From positions 558,001-622,000 of the forward strand of contig NC_065549.1 in the NCBI RefSeq assembly GCF_022605725.1: DNA of 64,000 bases. Reading direction: 5' to 3'. The notes under the pieces were generated by a model that did no database searches, had not been told where the DNA came from, and saw only the letters and a program-made list of their open reading frames with translations. Position numbers and translations under genes: made by a program. Positions 60,101 through 64,000 of the stretch are shown one piece after another (position 1 is the first letter of the stretch; each line of letters starts with the position of its first letter). The DNA is from Anthonomus grandis grandis (Eukaryota > Arthropoda > Insecta > Coleoptera > Curculionidae).

Positions 60101-62873
60101 TGCATTCTTCAAATTTTCCCTATAATTTTATATAGTTGAAGAAATTAGTATTGGAAGTTAAAAAATTAAATTGCAAAAATAAATATTCTTATGTGAGAAA
60201 ATATTCTTATTTCTAAAACAAATTAATTTAGAGATTTGTAAATTGAAACCCAATTTCTCATAATAAATTCATTAGACACCTGTTTCAGCATTTTACCTAA
60301 CATTTTATATGACTGAAGAATTGAGCATTGGAACTTTTTTGGTAAGAAAATGTGCATATCTCTGAAACAAACCAAGTTAGAGTTTTGAAAATTAATATAC
60401 AAGTTCTCCTAATAATTTGATTAGATACGTGTTTCGGCATTTTTTTCAGAGTTAAATAAAAATCCATAAAATTAGGCTTAAAATTGAAAAAATTAATAAA
60501 ATAATAATTAGAGCGTATTTTAGCATTTTTTCTTCACGTAAACAAAAACTCAAAAAGTTATACTTTGCTGACAGTCGAATTAGTTGTCTCATTCTTTTGC
60601 ATACTATTTTTAATTTAAAAAAAAAGAAAAAAGTCAATGTTTTACAAAATTTGGCCTATATACACTCCAGAATTTACTCATGACGTAAATAACGAATTTA
60701 CGTCAATGAGTAAATTAATTCGTTAGATCTGCTATTACAAAAACTCACAGATTATATATTATTAAAAGGCTTTTAAAGAAAATAGACTACTCAGACCAAA
60801 AGTATGAATAAAAGTCGAAAAGAAGAATGTAAGAAAGGTAAAGAAATGTAAAAAAAAGTAAGAAAAACAATATGAGGAAAGCAAGGAGCAGAAAAACAAA
60901 CATGATTAAGTCTTGATTTTTGACTACATAAAACAAAAATTAACAAAAGGGAGAAACGGAATAAGAAGCTTGTGAAGAAAAGAAACTAACTTTACTCGAG
61001 TTGTTAAGTGAACATATTAGTAATAAATTATTACTTTCATTGATAGGAAACCAATAAGTAAATAAAAAATAAATGCATAACATCTTAAACAAAATATACT
61101 ATTAAAACAAAGGTTTGATTCAAAGAACACAACAAGAAAGAAACATGCGGCAATTGATTTTTTGTAACCACTTCTAAGCTCTATAAAGTATTTTTGTATT
61201 TTAGATTTCTACTAGAAAATAAGACTTTTAATCTAATATATAAATACAAATAGAAAAAAATATTTTTCCTCATGTTAAGTAAATTCTATTCGTCGTAGTC
61301 TATTTTTTTTCTTTTAATCAGACAGTTGCAGTAATTATTTTCATAATGTCTCTATCTCATTCAGAACTCTCCCGCTAGCGCATTAAGTCGGTAACGAGTT
61401 AAGTCGAATTTCCACGATTCCAAGCTCTTAATTGGTATACATATGCCTATTTGCTGCAAACGTTGTTGCCATATATCGATCAAATTCATGGAATATCTTA
61501 GTGGTATCATCACTTTTCACACCATCGCAGTTAGTTAGTAATTTATGGAATTATTACAGGAAATTGAATGTGCAAATGAGGAAATATATATTTCTGCAAA
61601 GATTATATTTAATTTGTTATATATTGAATAGGTACATAATTATAACTTTAAAACAATTGTAATAATACAGAGTAATTTAATTTACTTTATAAATACTTAA
61701 ACATATTTAGTGAGTAAATAACATATGGATCAATTGAGATATTATACACGGAATACTAATAATTCTTGTACTAAAATAGTACAAGAATGTAGAAGTAAAG
61801 TAGGATGCTCTGTTACCTAATTATTATAGTGTAAACGCAATACTTAATTAGGATATAAAAGATCGTTCTTAGTGACAATAAAGGCCGGCTAATTTGATAG
61901 AAAATAATGCCCTGGTTTCCCGTCCCTTTTCCAAAGCTTTTTCGTTAATTTTAGGTCTCATTTAACGCGTTTCACGCTCGCTCGGTTCCTAAAGCTTTCT
62001 ACGTTTTTAATTTTATTTCTGTAGTTATTTTAGACAATGCCTTAACGAGGGGACACTCAGATACGGCTTATCGGGGCCCGCCTGGTTAATTGTCTATGAT
62101 TTTTCTTAAGTAAATTGGGGGATAAAAGGAGCGAATATCATAACTTACTTTACAGGACAGTCCAGGACGTTACAGTATTGTCTGTCGGGCGGTGGTGGCT
62201 GAGGGCACCGATTATGCGGTACCACCACCGAATTTCCACCACCTTGGGTCAATTCGTGGACGCAGTTCACCTCTCTGGTTTGGATTCCTAATCCGCAACT
62301 GAGGGAACACGGGGAGAAATCACCATATTGCCATCTCGGGGGACAAGCGTGCTCGTTACAAGACCTAGACGAAGTTTGAAAATTCCTTCTAAGTCAATTT
62401 GAAAGTTAAATTTACACAATAAATCGTTGTGACGTTAAAAGTTAGTTGGAGAATAACGTAACCATATAGCTCGCGTTTTAGTGATCAGGGAGTGAGTTAT
62501 TTATGTTTGTTTTTTTGACTTGATCCATTTTAAATACTACCCTTACTATGTACTAAATAAATTTGAGAAGATGTAACATTAGGTAAACTGTATACAATAT
62601 ACAAGGTATTTTAATTAAAAGGCCTAAAGCTATAATTTTTCTTTAATTTTTTAAGTATTTTAACATTTAAATATCTTCTTACCTTATGATTACTTCAGGT
62701 TTGTATTCTATGGGGCACATGTAAGGAGACGTAATTTTCTGATTGTCGTCTCGAACGCAATTGACGATAAGTTCTTGCACTCCACCCAAACAGGAGGCAC
62801 TGCAATGAGTGAATCCTTGCTCTTTCCAGGAGTAAGATTTGGCACCTCCTTCCCTGCTAGCACTCCCACTTAT
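22534..62873 (-). CDS. ADAMTS-like secreted matrix protein, C-terminal 714 residues (11 exons); insect nolo / ADAMTSL1/3 type
   Basis: Eleven exons join in one frame with matching phases: 62873-62683, 62364-62149, 56672-56212, 56108-55913, 43973-43883, 43739-43593, 35863-35604, 30109-29937, 29879-29731, 29299-29146, 22640-22534. Domains by partial-protein residue: TSP1 repeats at about 15-70, 72-135 and 136-190, an Ig domain at about 195-300, a Ser/Thr-rich linker at about 305-480, TSP1 repeats at about 498-557, 558-618 and 619-680, and a PLAC domain at 681-710. There is no metalloprotease motif, so in this part it is a non-enzymatic ADAMTS-like protein. Such proteins are secreted and act in extracellular matrix. 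Several N-glycosylation sites (NHT, NST, NLS, NLT) fit secretion. The N-terminus is outside the window. Nearly all large introns carry transposons or arrays. The family call is strong; one-to-one orthology with nolo is inferred. Confidence 0.9.
23138..23355. repeat. Left terminal inverted repeat of the mariner at 23.1 kb
   Basis: Reads CCATGCTTGTCTTTGAAGTC from the end inward and continues to ACCTCATTTTAAAGGTCTCA. It is complementary to 25175-25390 with few mismatches. Confidence 0.9.
23995..25068 (+). CDS. Mariner-like (Tc1/mariner, DD41D) transposase, intact
   Basis: The 357-codon frame starts at an ATG preceded by TCAAA and ends TAA. It cuts and joins DNA at TA sites in the nucleus. The N-terminal ~110 residues form paired helix-turn-helix DNA-binding regions (QIIGEIIENPQHSTPTVADI, STSTAWRVLKNNKF). 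The catalytic triad is D155 (CFSDECTF), D250 (FQQDGAPPH) and D292 (SPDLTPLDFFLWG), with exactly 41 residues between the second and third aspartates. Classical mariners have 34, so this belongs to the DD41D branch. A GRWIGRRGPIEWPAQSPDL motif precedes the third aspartate. No stop or shift is seen, so the protein looks complete and the insertion recent. It shares triad positions with the transposase at 46054-47191. Confidence 0.93.
   Translation: MVNSRPLEEKVEAIFIYGATRNFHETERVFNERFPDRPICRKYLRELVNKFTTTGTVQDKKRPGHMSISEEKQVQIIGEIIENPQHSTPTVADICEVSTSTAWRVLKNNKFHPYKIQMVHQLTEDDPDRRVQFCEIMAERVERQPTYVRNICFSDECTFFLNGNVHRQNCRYWSDTNPHIFRETRSQYSQKINVWAGILGNHIVGPLFLEENLTGELYLNMLENAIDPLITEIVEANVHEFDMEITFQQDGAPPHFARNVRNYLNDNYFGRWIGRRGPIEWPAQSPDLTPLDFFLWGYLKQKVYETEPASIFELRQRITNICQNIEADVFENVRREFSDRLFMCQEVQGNHFQHLLN
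25175..25390. repeat. Right terminal inverted repeat of the mariner at 23.1 kb
   Basis: Complement of 23138-23355; the end reads, inward on the minus strand, CAGTGCTTTTCTTTGAAGTC. Left and right differ by a few substitutions and by C-run length. Confidence 0.9.
25690..26040 (+). pseudogene. piggyBac-like transposase C-terminal relic
   Basis: Frame KRYNRKSKKEVSIPQPAVIH, then MGRVDLHDNGVANYRIGVMG, then KKW, stop, WPLFKN, then SWKLYNTVNHNKMSQLNFKS. It lines up residue by residue with the pseudogene at 9370-10125 (SVPQPNVIS, MGGVDLHDNGIANYR, KKRWWPIF). Several stops and at least one shift follow. The N-terminal and central parts are gone. Confidence 0.75.
26304..26942. other. Intronic stretch without a recognised gene
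   Basis: AT-rich. A 114-codon minus-strand frame (26347-26691) has no recognisable motif and no splice or element context, so it is not called. Confidence 0.5.
26943..29140. mobile_element. Candidate DNA transposon with ACACAATTGTGT subterminal boxes
   Basis: The ends resemble each other inverted: TACACACAGAAAAAT at the left and, read inward from the right, TACACTCTTAAAAAT. Both flanks carry many copies of a TACACAAWTTGTG-like box, including the perfect 14-bp palindrome TACACAATTGTGTA at 27357-27370 and variants near 27010, 27272, 28745, 28990, 29045 and 29085. The centre has a GC-richer, promoter-like stretch and a short exon-like frame. No transposase is recognised, and no target duplication is evident. 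The right end directly abuts the splice donor of an ADAMTS-like exon. Confidence 0.5.
27783..28366 (+). CDS. Short SAM-like N-terminal exon inside the candidate element
   Basis: ATG at 27783 opens MDIFVEDKLKEWGLLDQLQE, then QFV, ending at a donor (G|GTAGGT at 27853, or G|GTAATT four bases later). The pattern of a tryptophan, GL and a leucine-rich helix is like the start of a SAM domain. An acceptor before 28277 (TTGGATAG) would join in frame to about 30 codons (GRKAPVDISCPPRSPKLTW) ending TGA. Upstream, 27630-27780 is GC-richer, like a promoter or 5' UTR. It is probably the remaining first exon of a gene carried by the element, truncated by deletion. SAM identity and exon 2 are tentative. Confidence 0.3.
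29146..29299 (-). CDS. ADAMTS-like exon 10: sixth TSP1 repeat
   Basis: The acceptor is TGTTTTTAG and the donor is GTTG|GTAAGTAC. It encodes CNAKCGTLGEKYRTFHCVWY, then GTKKNAGSAC and RPLARKTCKGPPC, the C-terminal TSP1 pattern of ADAMTS-like proteins. The WSxC motif is completed by exon 9 (WKVGSWSK). The donor lies 6 bp from the end of the candidate transposon. Confidence 0.92.
29731..29879 (-). CDS. ADAMTS-like exon 9: TSP1 repeat 5 (end) and 6 (start)
   Basis: The acceptor is TTTGTTTGTAG and the donor is TCAAAG|GTAAAA. It encodes MQRRTVKCQIARN, QCRFDEKPHHRQECFNEKC and the start of the next repeat, KWKVGSWSK. The leading methionine is internal: an alanine codon is split across the preceding intron. 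Confidence 0.9.
29937..30109 (-). CDS. ADAMTS-like exon 8: TSP1 repeat 4 (end) and 5 (start)
   Basis: The acceptor is CTAATTTCAG and the donor is AATAAAG|GTTTTT. It encodes CTVKLHNSTQYADDNLCED, KPKTTRKCGFDECP, then NWTVTEWTLCENSKC. The fifth repeat has CENSKC where most repeats have a CxxTCG-type motif. Only a 57-bp intron separates it from exon 9. Confidence 0.9.
30883..30950 (-). mobile_element. LINE 3' tail fragment with (ATT)n end, minus strand
   Basis: Read on the minus strand: ATGTAGCTGGTATGCTAATA, AAGTT, then an ATTATTATTATT tail. It closely resembles the 3' end of the + strand tail at 31350 and of the LINE at 56890-59250, so it is a short solo 3' end of that family. Confidence 0.6.
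30994..31350 (+). mobile_element. LINE 3' fragment with (ATT)n tail, plus strand
   Basis: Ends TAGCTATTATGCTAAATAAA, CGGT, then about nine ATT repeats. The flanking array sequence is interrupted exactly here: GGAATA precedes and AATACATGTGC follows, so AATA is the probable target duplication. It is a 5'-truncated copy of about 357 bp with no coding part left. Confidence 0.7.
32860..33070. promoter_or_regulatory. Cluster of CRE-like TGACGTCA motifs
   Basis: ACGACGTCACTATCG near 32890, GATGACGTAATCG near 32920 and TGTGACGTCATGAG near 33055 lie in a GC-rich stretch within AT-rich DNA. TGACGTCA is the CREB/ATF site. This may be an old promoter of the surrounding element. Function is inferred from motif clustering only. 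Confidence 0.35.
33553..35345. repeat. ~0.8-kb direct tandem repeat, two copies plus a partial
   Basis: AGCTTTTTTACTAGTTTTTG recurs at 33789 and 34461, with a diverged third copy at 35275. CGGCTTCTATAGCTTCGATT-like sequence recurs near 33563, 34390 and 35055. The middle copy lacks about 150 bp present in the other two, which explains the unequal spacing of 672 and 814 bp. No coding frame. Confidence 0.8.
35604..35863 (-). CDS. ADAMTS-like exon 7: linker and start of TSP1 repeat 4
   Basis: The acceptor is CCAAATATAG and the donor is TGTAG|GTAAGT. Phase 0 in, phase 2 out. It encodes DLWPFPIFKFEPLQSRGHRM, a Thr/Val/Ser-rich linker, then FEWTLSDWSGCSETCGGAGL and QKRSC. WSxC..CG is the TSP1 core with the tryptophan ladder. 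Confidence 0.9.
36120..36335. repeat. Left member of a direct-repeat pair flanking the 91-bp array
   Basis: Contains TTAGACCCAGTAAACAATAT, AAGTTTTCCCTAAAAGGGTC, CTTGTAAACTAATAATAG and CAACAAACAAG..CCAATTGCCGAAG. These parallel, in the same order and orientation, sequence at 43330-43570 next to exon 6. Diverged but clearly homologous. Confidence 0.7.
36336..42700. repeat. ~91-bp tandem array with ~1.1-kb higher-order repeats
   Basis: Basic unit: CTTACAGGCAGTCAAAGTGC, CTCAAATGCCTGGAATAGAT, CTTCAAATACTCTCAAGTGC, then CTGGAAGAGACTTAAGAAGA. Units recur every 82-91 bp (for example 38561, 38652, 38743, 38825). Distinct variants recur as blocks: TGCCTGGAAGAAAG lies at 38583, 39365, 40410 and 41548, giving higher-order periods of about 782, 1045 and 1138 bp. 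Unit divergence is high, and no coding frame runs through. It fills most of the intron between exons 6 and 7 of the ADAMTS-like gene. Confidence 0.93.
42850..43235 (+). mobile_element. LINE 3' end fragment
   Basis: Low-complexity T-rich 3' UTR ending GTCTACAAATTGTAACAATT, TTTTGACAATAAAGCATTGA, TTGATTAATTAA. An AATAAA-type signal followed directly by short tandem repeats is the usual 3' end of insect non-LTR elements. No coding part remains, and the family differs from the (ATT)n-tailed one. Confidence 0.55.
43330..43575. repeat. Right member of the direct-repeat pair; (AGTG)n tract
   Basis: Homologous to 36120-36335. It contains TTAGACCCAAATAATATG, CTTGTAAACTATTAATAGGG and CAACAAACAAGGGCCAAATT, and ends in a short AGTG repeat (43561-43583) next to the exon 6 donor. 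Confidence 0.7.
43593..43739 (-). CDS. ADAMTS-like exon 6: Ser/Thr-rich linker
   Basis: The acceptor is CGCGTCAAAG and the donor is CAG|GTTAGAG. It is 49 codons, phase 0 at both sides, so it could be skipped without changing frame. It encodes DKVSNLPSSSSEFHNTPNRD and ATRPTSTFGNLFALITKLQ. GC-rich relative to its flanks. No cysteines. Confidence 0.82.
43883..43973 (-). CDS. ADAMTS-like exon 5: short linker exon
   Basis: The acceptor is ATTTTTTTAG and the donor is AAAAAG|GTAATC. It completes a lysine codon from exon 4 and encodes LFTPTSPSSSLTLETHANGA and KTTENSDNKK: a Ser/Thr-rich linker likely to be O-glycosylated. At 91 bp, its call rests mainly on phase agreement on both sides. Confidence 0.8.
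43974..45346. other. Intron 4-5, proximal part
   Basis: No exon or element recognised. A 99-codon + frame at 44220-44519 has no known motif and is not called. Confidence 0.5.
45349..45840. repeat. Left ~492-bp terminal inverted repeat of mariner at 45.3 kb
   Basis: Starts CAGTGTGTCCCATTTTGGAT and ends GAATTCTTACACACATGCAT. The complement is at 47261-47754 with scattered mismatches and a small length difference. Confidence 0.93.
46054..47191 (-). CDS. Mariner-like (DD41D) transposase with one small intron
   Basis: Two exons: 47191-47079 and 47017-46054, joined across a 61-bp intron (AATAG|GTAAAG..CTTATTAG|GTTTCC) that reads NRFPERRQ across the junction. The start MADGENMEF is chosen as the first plausible methionine outside the inverted repeat; methionines further upstream exist. 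The 358-residue product has helix-turn-helix regions (ISCRKIEEEIGVSKTKVQKI) and the triad D160 (VIWSDESH), D250 (FQQDGAPAH) and D292 (SPDLSVLDFFVWS), with 41 residues between the last two aspartates. It cuts and inserts its element at TA. No stops or shifts are visible. Without splicing the N-terminal DNA-binding part would be lost. Confidence 0.9.
47018..47078 (-). other. 61-bp intron in mariner transposase
   Basis: GTAAAG donor and TTATTAG acceptor on the minus strand. Removal joins YLN-R-FPERR in frame. Reading through gives an immediate TAA (GTAAAG in frame), so splicing is required for a full-length product. Confidence 0.8.
47261..47754. repeat. Right ~494-bp terminal inverted repeat of mariner at 45.3 kb
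   Basis: Complement of 45349-45840. The inner edge reads ATGCATGTGTCAAAGAATTC, just upstream of the transposase 5' end, so the promoter probably lies within the repeat. Confidence 0.93.
47757..49207. other. Intron with decayed repeat copies
   Basis: No gene recognised. Between about 48470 and 48870, phrases such as TTCCAGGTATTCAAAAATAA and TTCCAGGCATTGAAGTG resemble inverted, decayed copies of the 91-bp array unit. Confidence 0.45.
49210..49291. mobile_element. 82-bp mariner-type miniature element
   Basis: TACAGGGTGTTC at the left and its complement GAACACCCTGTA at the right, flanked by TA at 49208-49209 and 49292-49293. It has no coding content. The ends match the TACAGGGTGTTCC boxes inside the ~490-bp repeats of the mariner at 45349-47754. 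Confidence 0.75.
49805..50476 (+). CDS. LINE ORF1 protein
   Basis: A 223-residue nucleic-acid-binding protein. The start is the ATG at MGFSSTDLREIKSQ; the frame extends 17 codons upstream without an ATG. Residues about 30-85 are a leucine/glutamate-rich coiled coil (RCTILEDRVLELERENIKL), followed by an RNA-recognition-like domain starting NMNIRIFGLPMDVNENLHSK and a basic C-terminal part with NIFIKEDLTKNRLFLLNKA. Such proteins trimerise and package the element RNA in the cytoplasm. No disruption is seen. ORF2 begins about 470 bp downstream, a long spacer for a LINE. Confidence 0.85.
   Translation: MGFSSTDLREIKSQVISIFNDKFLQEIVDKIVSRIEKQFEEKLNLLNNDCSVLVNRCTILEDRVLELERENIKLRTTTDCVEQSQRNMNIRIFGLPMDVNENLHSKVTELFTEQLKVNINRSDIKKCYRVLAKARNDSPPAVLVNFGSDMARVSVLKGRKNLKNSNIFIKEDLTKNRLFLLNKAIDLFGVKNAWVLNGVIYTKFNNKVHRIPSESDLIKIKSA
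50944..53763 (+). CDS. LINE ORF2: APE endonuclease and reverse transcriptase, catalytic residue changed
   Basis: The start is taken at the first ATG (MMTTSKFKVGHLNVRSIF); the frame is open 30 codons upstream. Endonuclease motifs: GHLNVRS, LSETWL, GRGGGVA, GDFNINLL and SDHKVI. Reverse-transcriptase motifs: CGFRK, YSKAFDTINH, SCGVPQGSILGPLLF and AFADDTQIYY, then thumb and C-terminal parts to LFNLQTNGDFF. The frame is complete at about 939 residues. In motif A the residue before YSKAFD is valine (GTT, 52642-52644) where the family has the metal-binding aspartate (GAT), and RPIS is RIIS. The first change alone should abolish DNA synthesis. The endonuclease looks intact. Confidence 0.9.
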   Translation: MMTTSKFKVGHLNVRSIFTGFAELRDMIEANNFEIFLLSETWLSEGDDSDAFKIPGYQMFRKDRVGRGGGVAAFVKCTYQVDILTFDFNINPKLEYLVFKIRLGNKYYGFCVFYKPPTLNFGALTADFDNIFSCLYPAVEETFCLGDFNINLLSLQNPLTTLFENYNLHQVNEEPTRVTANVSTLLDVIFVSNVLLVSNKGVLSADAVSDHKVIYCELNLAKINCSQKIVRYRCFKNFNVYNFNADMHNLPWDNIFYENDINMKISMFNNFILTLFDRHAPVRESRITKPKAPWLTENLKIFMRQRDDALRIFKQSKLLEDWNTYKGLRNFTLSRVRREKRKYIDSLFLNKREPSQLWNALKSFNICKNKDGLIPSFLSDPNEISNFFDLTAQVNPGCEEKTSYYNNNFYRDANMFSFHLTSPDEVNKILNNIKTIAIGTDEISSLMLKYCSPFVDLYLTHIINCCIEISYFPDQWKTSMGKPLPKMSTPTTLNDIRIISIFPAVSKIFERILYNQIYNYCLSYEIIPNSQCGFRKHFNTSVALCNVTDDLFRACDKNMHTVLVLLVYSKAFDTINHNLLCAKLKYYGFNNNSYLLLKSYLSNRYQTIFSDNRKSEQVSISCGVPQGSILGPLLFIMYTSDVLKSLKYCKLQAFADDTQIYYCFDYSDYKEAESLINEDLQALGLNSKNHNLKLNPNKSQLMIFGNKNQREFLKSNININFDNTRLEFVNNGKNLGVILDEQLRFKEHLKKIFQRTFMSLKTLYNNRHMLNVKLRKQLCESLVLSHFNYAGVVYGFCLDLESRVRIQRVQNACVRFVYGLRKFDHVSYLYRDIRWLKMDMRRILHFAVFLLKIINDTSSPVSLKERLIFRDTVHGLNIRFSKRITVPLHHSAMFQRSYSYNAANIFNKVPTNLINLSIQSFKIKFKEHLFNLQTNGDFF
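54113..55912. other. Intron between LINE and exon 4
   Basis: No gene recognised. Contains TATACAGGTTGGGGCATCGA at about 54698, a single mariner-type end, and the palindrome at 55771-55819. Confidence 0.5.
55771..55819. repeat. Near-perfect 49-bp palindrome of mariner-type ends
   Basis: Arms of 24 bp around a single T at 55795: AATTCCCCAACCTGTATAC-T-GTATACAGGTTGGGGAATT, extended by five bases with one mismatch. It consists of two TATACAGGTTGGGGAATT ends facing each other with nothing between them. Confidence 0.9.
55913..56108 (-). CDS. ADAMTS-like exon 4: end of Ig domain and linker
   Basis: The acceptor is ATTTTAG and the donor is TACAA|GTAAGT. It completes GGT (CVAG|K) from exon 3 and encodes KSNASITISVRTKPGEFPTS, the last strand of the Ig domain, then a charged linker (YADDQSHEQKPDGGKKNHY). 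Confidence 0.9.
56212..56672 (-). CDS. ADAMTS-like exon 3: third TSP1 repeat and most of an Ig domain
   Basis: The acceptor is TTTCCTTAG and the donor is GTAGCCG|GTAAGAG. It encodes WRVSEWSKCTKPCGGGEKSR, KVECKQVM, CPSPKPLETKPCNTKSC (TSP1), then an I-set Ig domain: GTTVKIKCPVKRFDKSKIQW, KKDG, LRVQNLSLRDSGVYSCVA, with the two core cysteines, the tryptophan and the DSGVYSC motif. This is the largest exon seen. Confidence 0.95.
56890..59250 (-). mobile_element. 5'-truncated LINE with (ATT)n tail
   Basis: On the minus strand the element starts in the endonuclease/RT linker and ends in an AATAAAGAAAC(ATT)n tail at 56890-56903. The endonuclease domain and ORF1 are missing, so it is 5'-truncated. 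A run of 36 A (57137-57172) lies in its 3' UTR. Upstream flank at 59260-59340 resembles the decayed 91-bp array unit. It lies in the intron between exons 2 and 3 of the ADAMTS-like gene, same orientation. Confidence 0.85.
57199..59250 (-). pseudogene. LINE reverse transcriptase (ORF2 C-terminal part) with one nonsense codon
   Basis: One frame of about 680 codons: linker (WDSYRRIRNQIVNKIK), fingers/palm with FRPINTVPVYEKLLE, SGFRPQHSCESV, motif A FLDFRRAFETVNRNI with its aspartate present, GVPQGTVLGPILFLMYINDI and active-site FADDTMLY, then thumb and C-terminal region. A TAA at 57688-57690 after DYRINRL interrupts it, and the same frame resumes IIQNRAMRVILKCNRYTPV, so a single CAA-to-TAA change is likely. 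Without endonuclease it cannot be autonomous. Motif A spelling differs from the LINE at 49.6-54.1 kb, so they are different families. Confidence 0.88.
59251..62148. other. Intron 2-3, proximal part, with decayed arrays
   Basis: No exon recognised. 59265-59340 resembles the 91-bp unit inverted (TTATTCCAGGCAGTCG, CTTAAGTGCTTGAAG). About 59950-60460 resembles the ~150-bp unit of 30420-31787, inverted (ATTAGACACCTGTTTCAGCA, TTAGATACGTGTTTCGGCAT). A GC-richer patch at 61880-62100 shows no frame. Confidence 0.5.
62149..62364 (-). CDS. ADAMTS-like exon 2: second TSP1 repeat
   Basis: The acceptor is CTTCGTCTAG and the donor is GTAAA|GTAAGT, preferred over CCT|GTAAAG because it makes CPVKWRVSEWSK in frame with exon 3. 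It encodes SCNEHACPPRWQYGDFSPC, SLSCGLGIQTREVNCVH and CPQPPPPDRQYCNVLDC: a TSP1 repeat with the CSxSCGxGxxxR signature. Confidence 0.94.
62683..62873 (-). CDS. ADAMTS-like exon 1 (in window): first TSP1 repeat
   Basis: The acceptor is GTATTAG and the donor is ATAAG|GTAAGA. Phase 0 at the 5' side. It encodes ISGSASREGGAKSYSWKEQG, FTHCSASCLGGVQELIVNCV, MCPIEYKPEVII. CSASCLGGVQE is characteristic of ADAMTS-like proteins. The gene continues upstream beyond the window. Confidence 0.93.
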
Positions 62874-64000
62874 CTAATACATAAAAAATTATTTATCTTT
62901 ATAAACAATTCTTGAAGCTACTAATTTAAATTGAGAGATTTGGATCTTTTGTCTTTATTTATTTGTACATGTGCATAGTATTATTATTTACAATATTATA
63001 GATAAATGATAGTCTGTAAGACGTATAAATAAATATAAAAATTGTTTTTTATATAATAAATATCTTAAGCAATACACGATAGTTAAATAAACGTTTATTT
63101 TTGGTTTACACTTATACTGTTCTTAAAAGACATTTTTTTGAGGAAATTATATTCTGCAAAAAAAATTATTTTTTATTTAACTTACCCTTACCCTCCCACC
63201 CACCCCACACAACTTACTAGTAAGAAATTATATTCAAAAATCATTGTTTTCCAAAATAATACGCTTCAATAACAGCTGGTTTCATCATTAATATCTAATT
63301 TAATAACATATTTTATTTATATTAAATTTGATTGAACAGTGCTATTAGATTGGATACTATGAACAAAAAACAGTGATTTTTTAAAATAATTTTTTTAATG
63401 GGCAAATGTTTGGGGTGGGTGGGGGGCTTAAGGGTCGTGTTGATGAAAAACAATATTTTTGCAGAAAAAGATTAATAAAACTAGTACATTTAATTATTGT
63501 GCGATTATTTCTAGGGCTTTTTTTGTACAATTTCTTGTATTTAATTGATAATTAAATAGTTTTTTCCAGGCAACCTTACCCCTTGTACTACATCTTCCAC
63601 ACAGTTTTGACAGGAATATTTTTGAACTTTCAAATAATGCCTTAGATTATTAAAACTTGTGTATATGGTTATTGTACAAATATTTCTATAATATTTTGTG
63701 CAATTCCTTGCTCAGTCAACTCCTGGAAAAACTATTTATTTGGTTTATATTTTTTTGGATAGAATGCGTCTGTATTTCATGGCTCTGGATAACACTTAAA
63801 TCAGACTCTAACTTAATGAATTCAATAATTTCTTCCAGGCAGTTGAAACCCAACTTCTCCATTTCTTTTAGGTGTATCTTTCAATACCATTTTCGCGTTA
63901 CATTGCAATACATTAATAAAGCAAGTATTGTACAATGATTTCTAGATTTTTGTACAATTTTTTTGCGTTTAATTCCTGAAAAAGATTATTTTTTTTTGGA
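62874..64000. other. Intron upstream of exon 1, with a foldback repeat
   Basis: No further exon found to 64000. It contains the foldback at 63154-63465 and, from 63560, TTTTTCCAGGCAACC, CTTCCAGGCAGTTGAAACCC-like phrases that resemble inverted, decayed 91-bp units. Confidence 0.5.
63154..63465. repeat. Foldback (imperfect inverted repeat)
   Basis: The left arm near 63154-63215 (TTCTGCAAAAAAAATTATTT, CCCTCCCACCCACCCCACAC) and the right arm near 63405-63465 (GGGGTGGGTGGGGGGCTTAA, TTTTTGCAGAAAA) are inverted. Inner parts also pair weakly (AAAATCATTGTTTTC against the complement of a stretch near 63365). Likely a miniature inverted-repeat element. Confidence 0.6.

Overview
This window is AT-rich nuclear DNA from an animal, almost certainly an insect. 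The protein-coding signal consists of small GT-AG exons separated by kilobase introns, and the introns are full of piggyBac, Tc1/mariner and non-LTR elements of the kinds common in insects. A beetle is plausible, but that is inference: no order-diagnostic marker is visible. I see no tRNA, rRNA, CRISPR or prokaryotic structure.

Two host genes converge. (1) On the + strand, four exons (2529-14261) encode the C-terminal end of a single-pass membrane protein. It has a transmembrane helix, an acidic and proline-rich cytoplasmic tail, and a C-terminus (ESCI) that fits a class I PDZ ligand. Its extracellular part lies upstream of the window. (2) On the - strand, eleven exons (62873 down to 22534) splice with consistent phases into the last 714 residues of a secreted ADAMTS-like protein: three TSP1 repeats, one Ig domain, a Ser/Thr-rich linker, three more TSP1 repeats and a C-terminal PLAC domain. 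This is the architecture of vertebrate ADAMTSL1/3 and the insect ADAMTSL gene (Drosophila nolo). Its 5' end is outside the window, and its introns supply most of the window's length.

The rest is repeat-driven. From left to right: the 3' end of a piggyBac-like element (1-662); a 173-bp tandem array (about 4.2-7.2 kb); an old Jockey-like LINE split by a second piggyBac-like element (8.7-11.5 kb); an RTE-like LINE relic (about 11.9-12.6 kb); a hAT-like element at the edge of a 142-bp array (16.3-20.6 kb); a third piggyBac-like relic carrying an intact DD41D mariner transposon (22.9-26.3 kb); an unclassified element with ACACAATTGTGT boxes and a SAM-like first exon, ending at a splice donor (26.9-29.1 kb); a degenerate ~150-bp array broken by two LINE tails (30.4-31.8 kb); a region bounded by GCGAAGC hairpins with ~0.8-kb internal tandem repeats (31.8-35.4 kb); a ~91-bp array with ~1.1-kb higher-order repeats (36.3-42.7 kb) flanked by direct repeats; a second DD41D mariner with ~490-bp inverted repeats and a spliced transposase (45.3-47.8 kb); a near-full-length LINE with ORF1 and ORF2 (49.6-54.1 kb); and a 5'-truncated LINE (56.9-59.25 kb).

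No host operon or multi-gene pathway is present. The most unusual material is the transposon biology: two DD41D mariners with very long inverted repeats, the element at 26.9-29.1 kb, the hairpin-bounded region at 31.8-35.4 kb, and the hierarchical intronic arrays.
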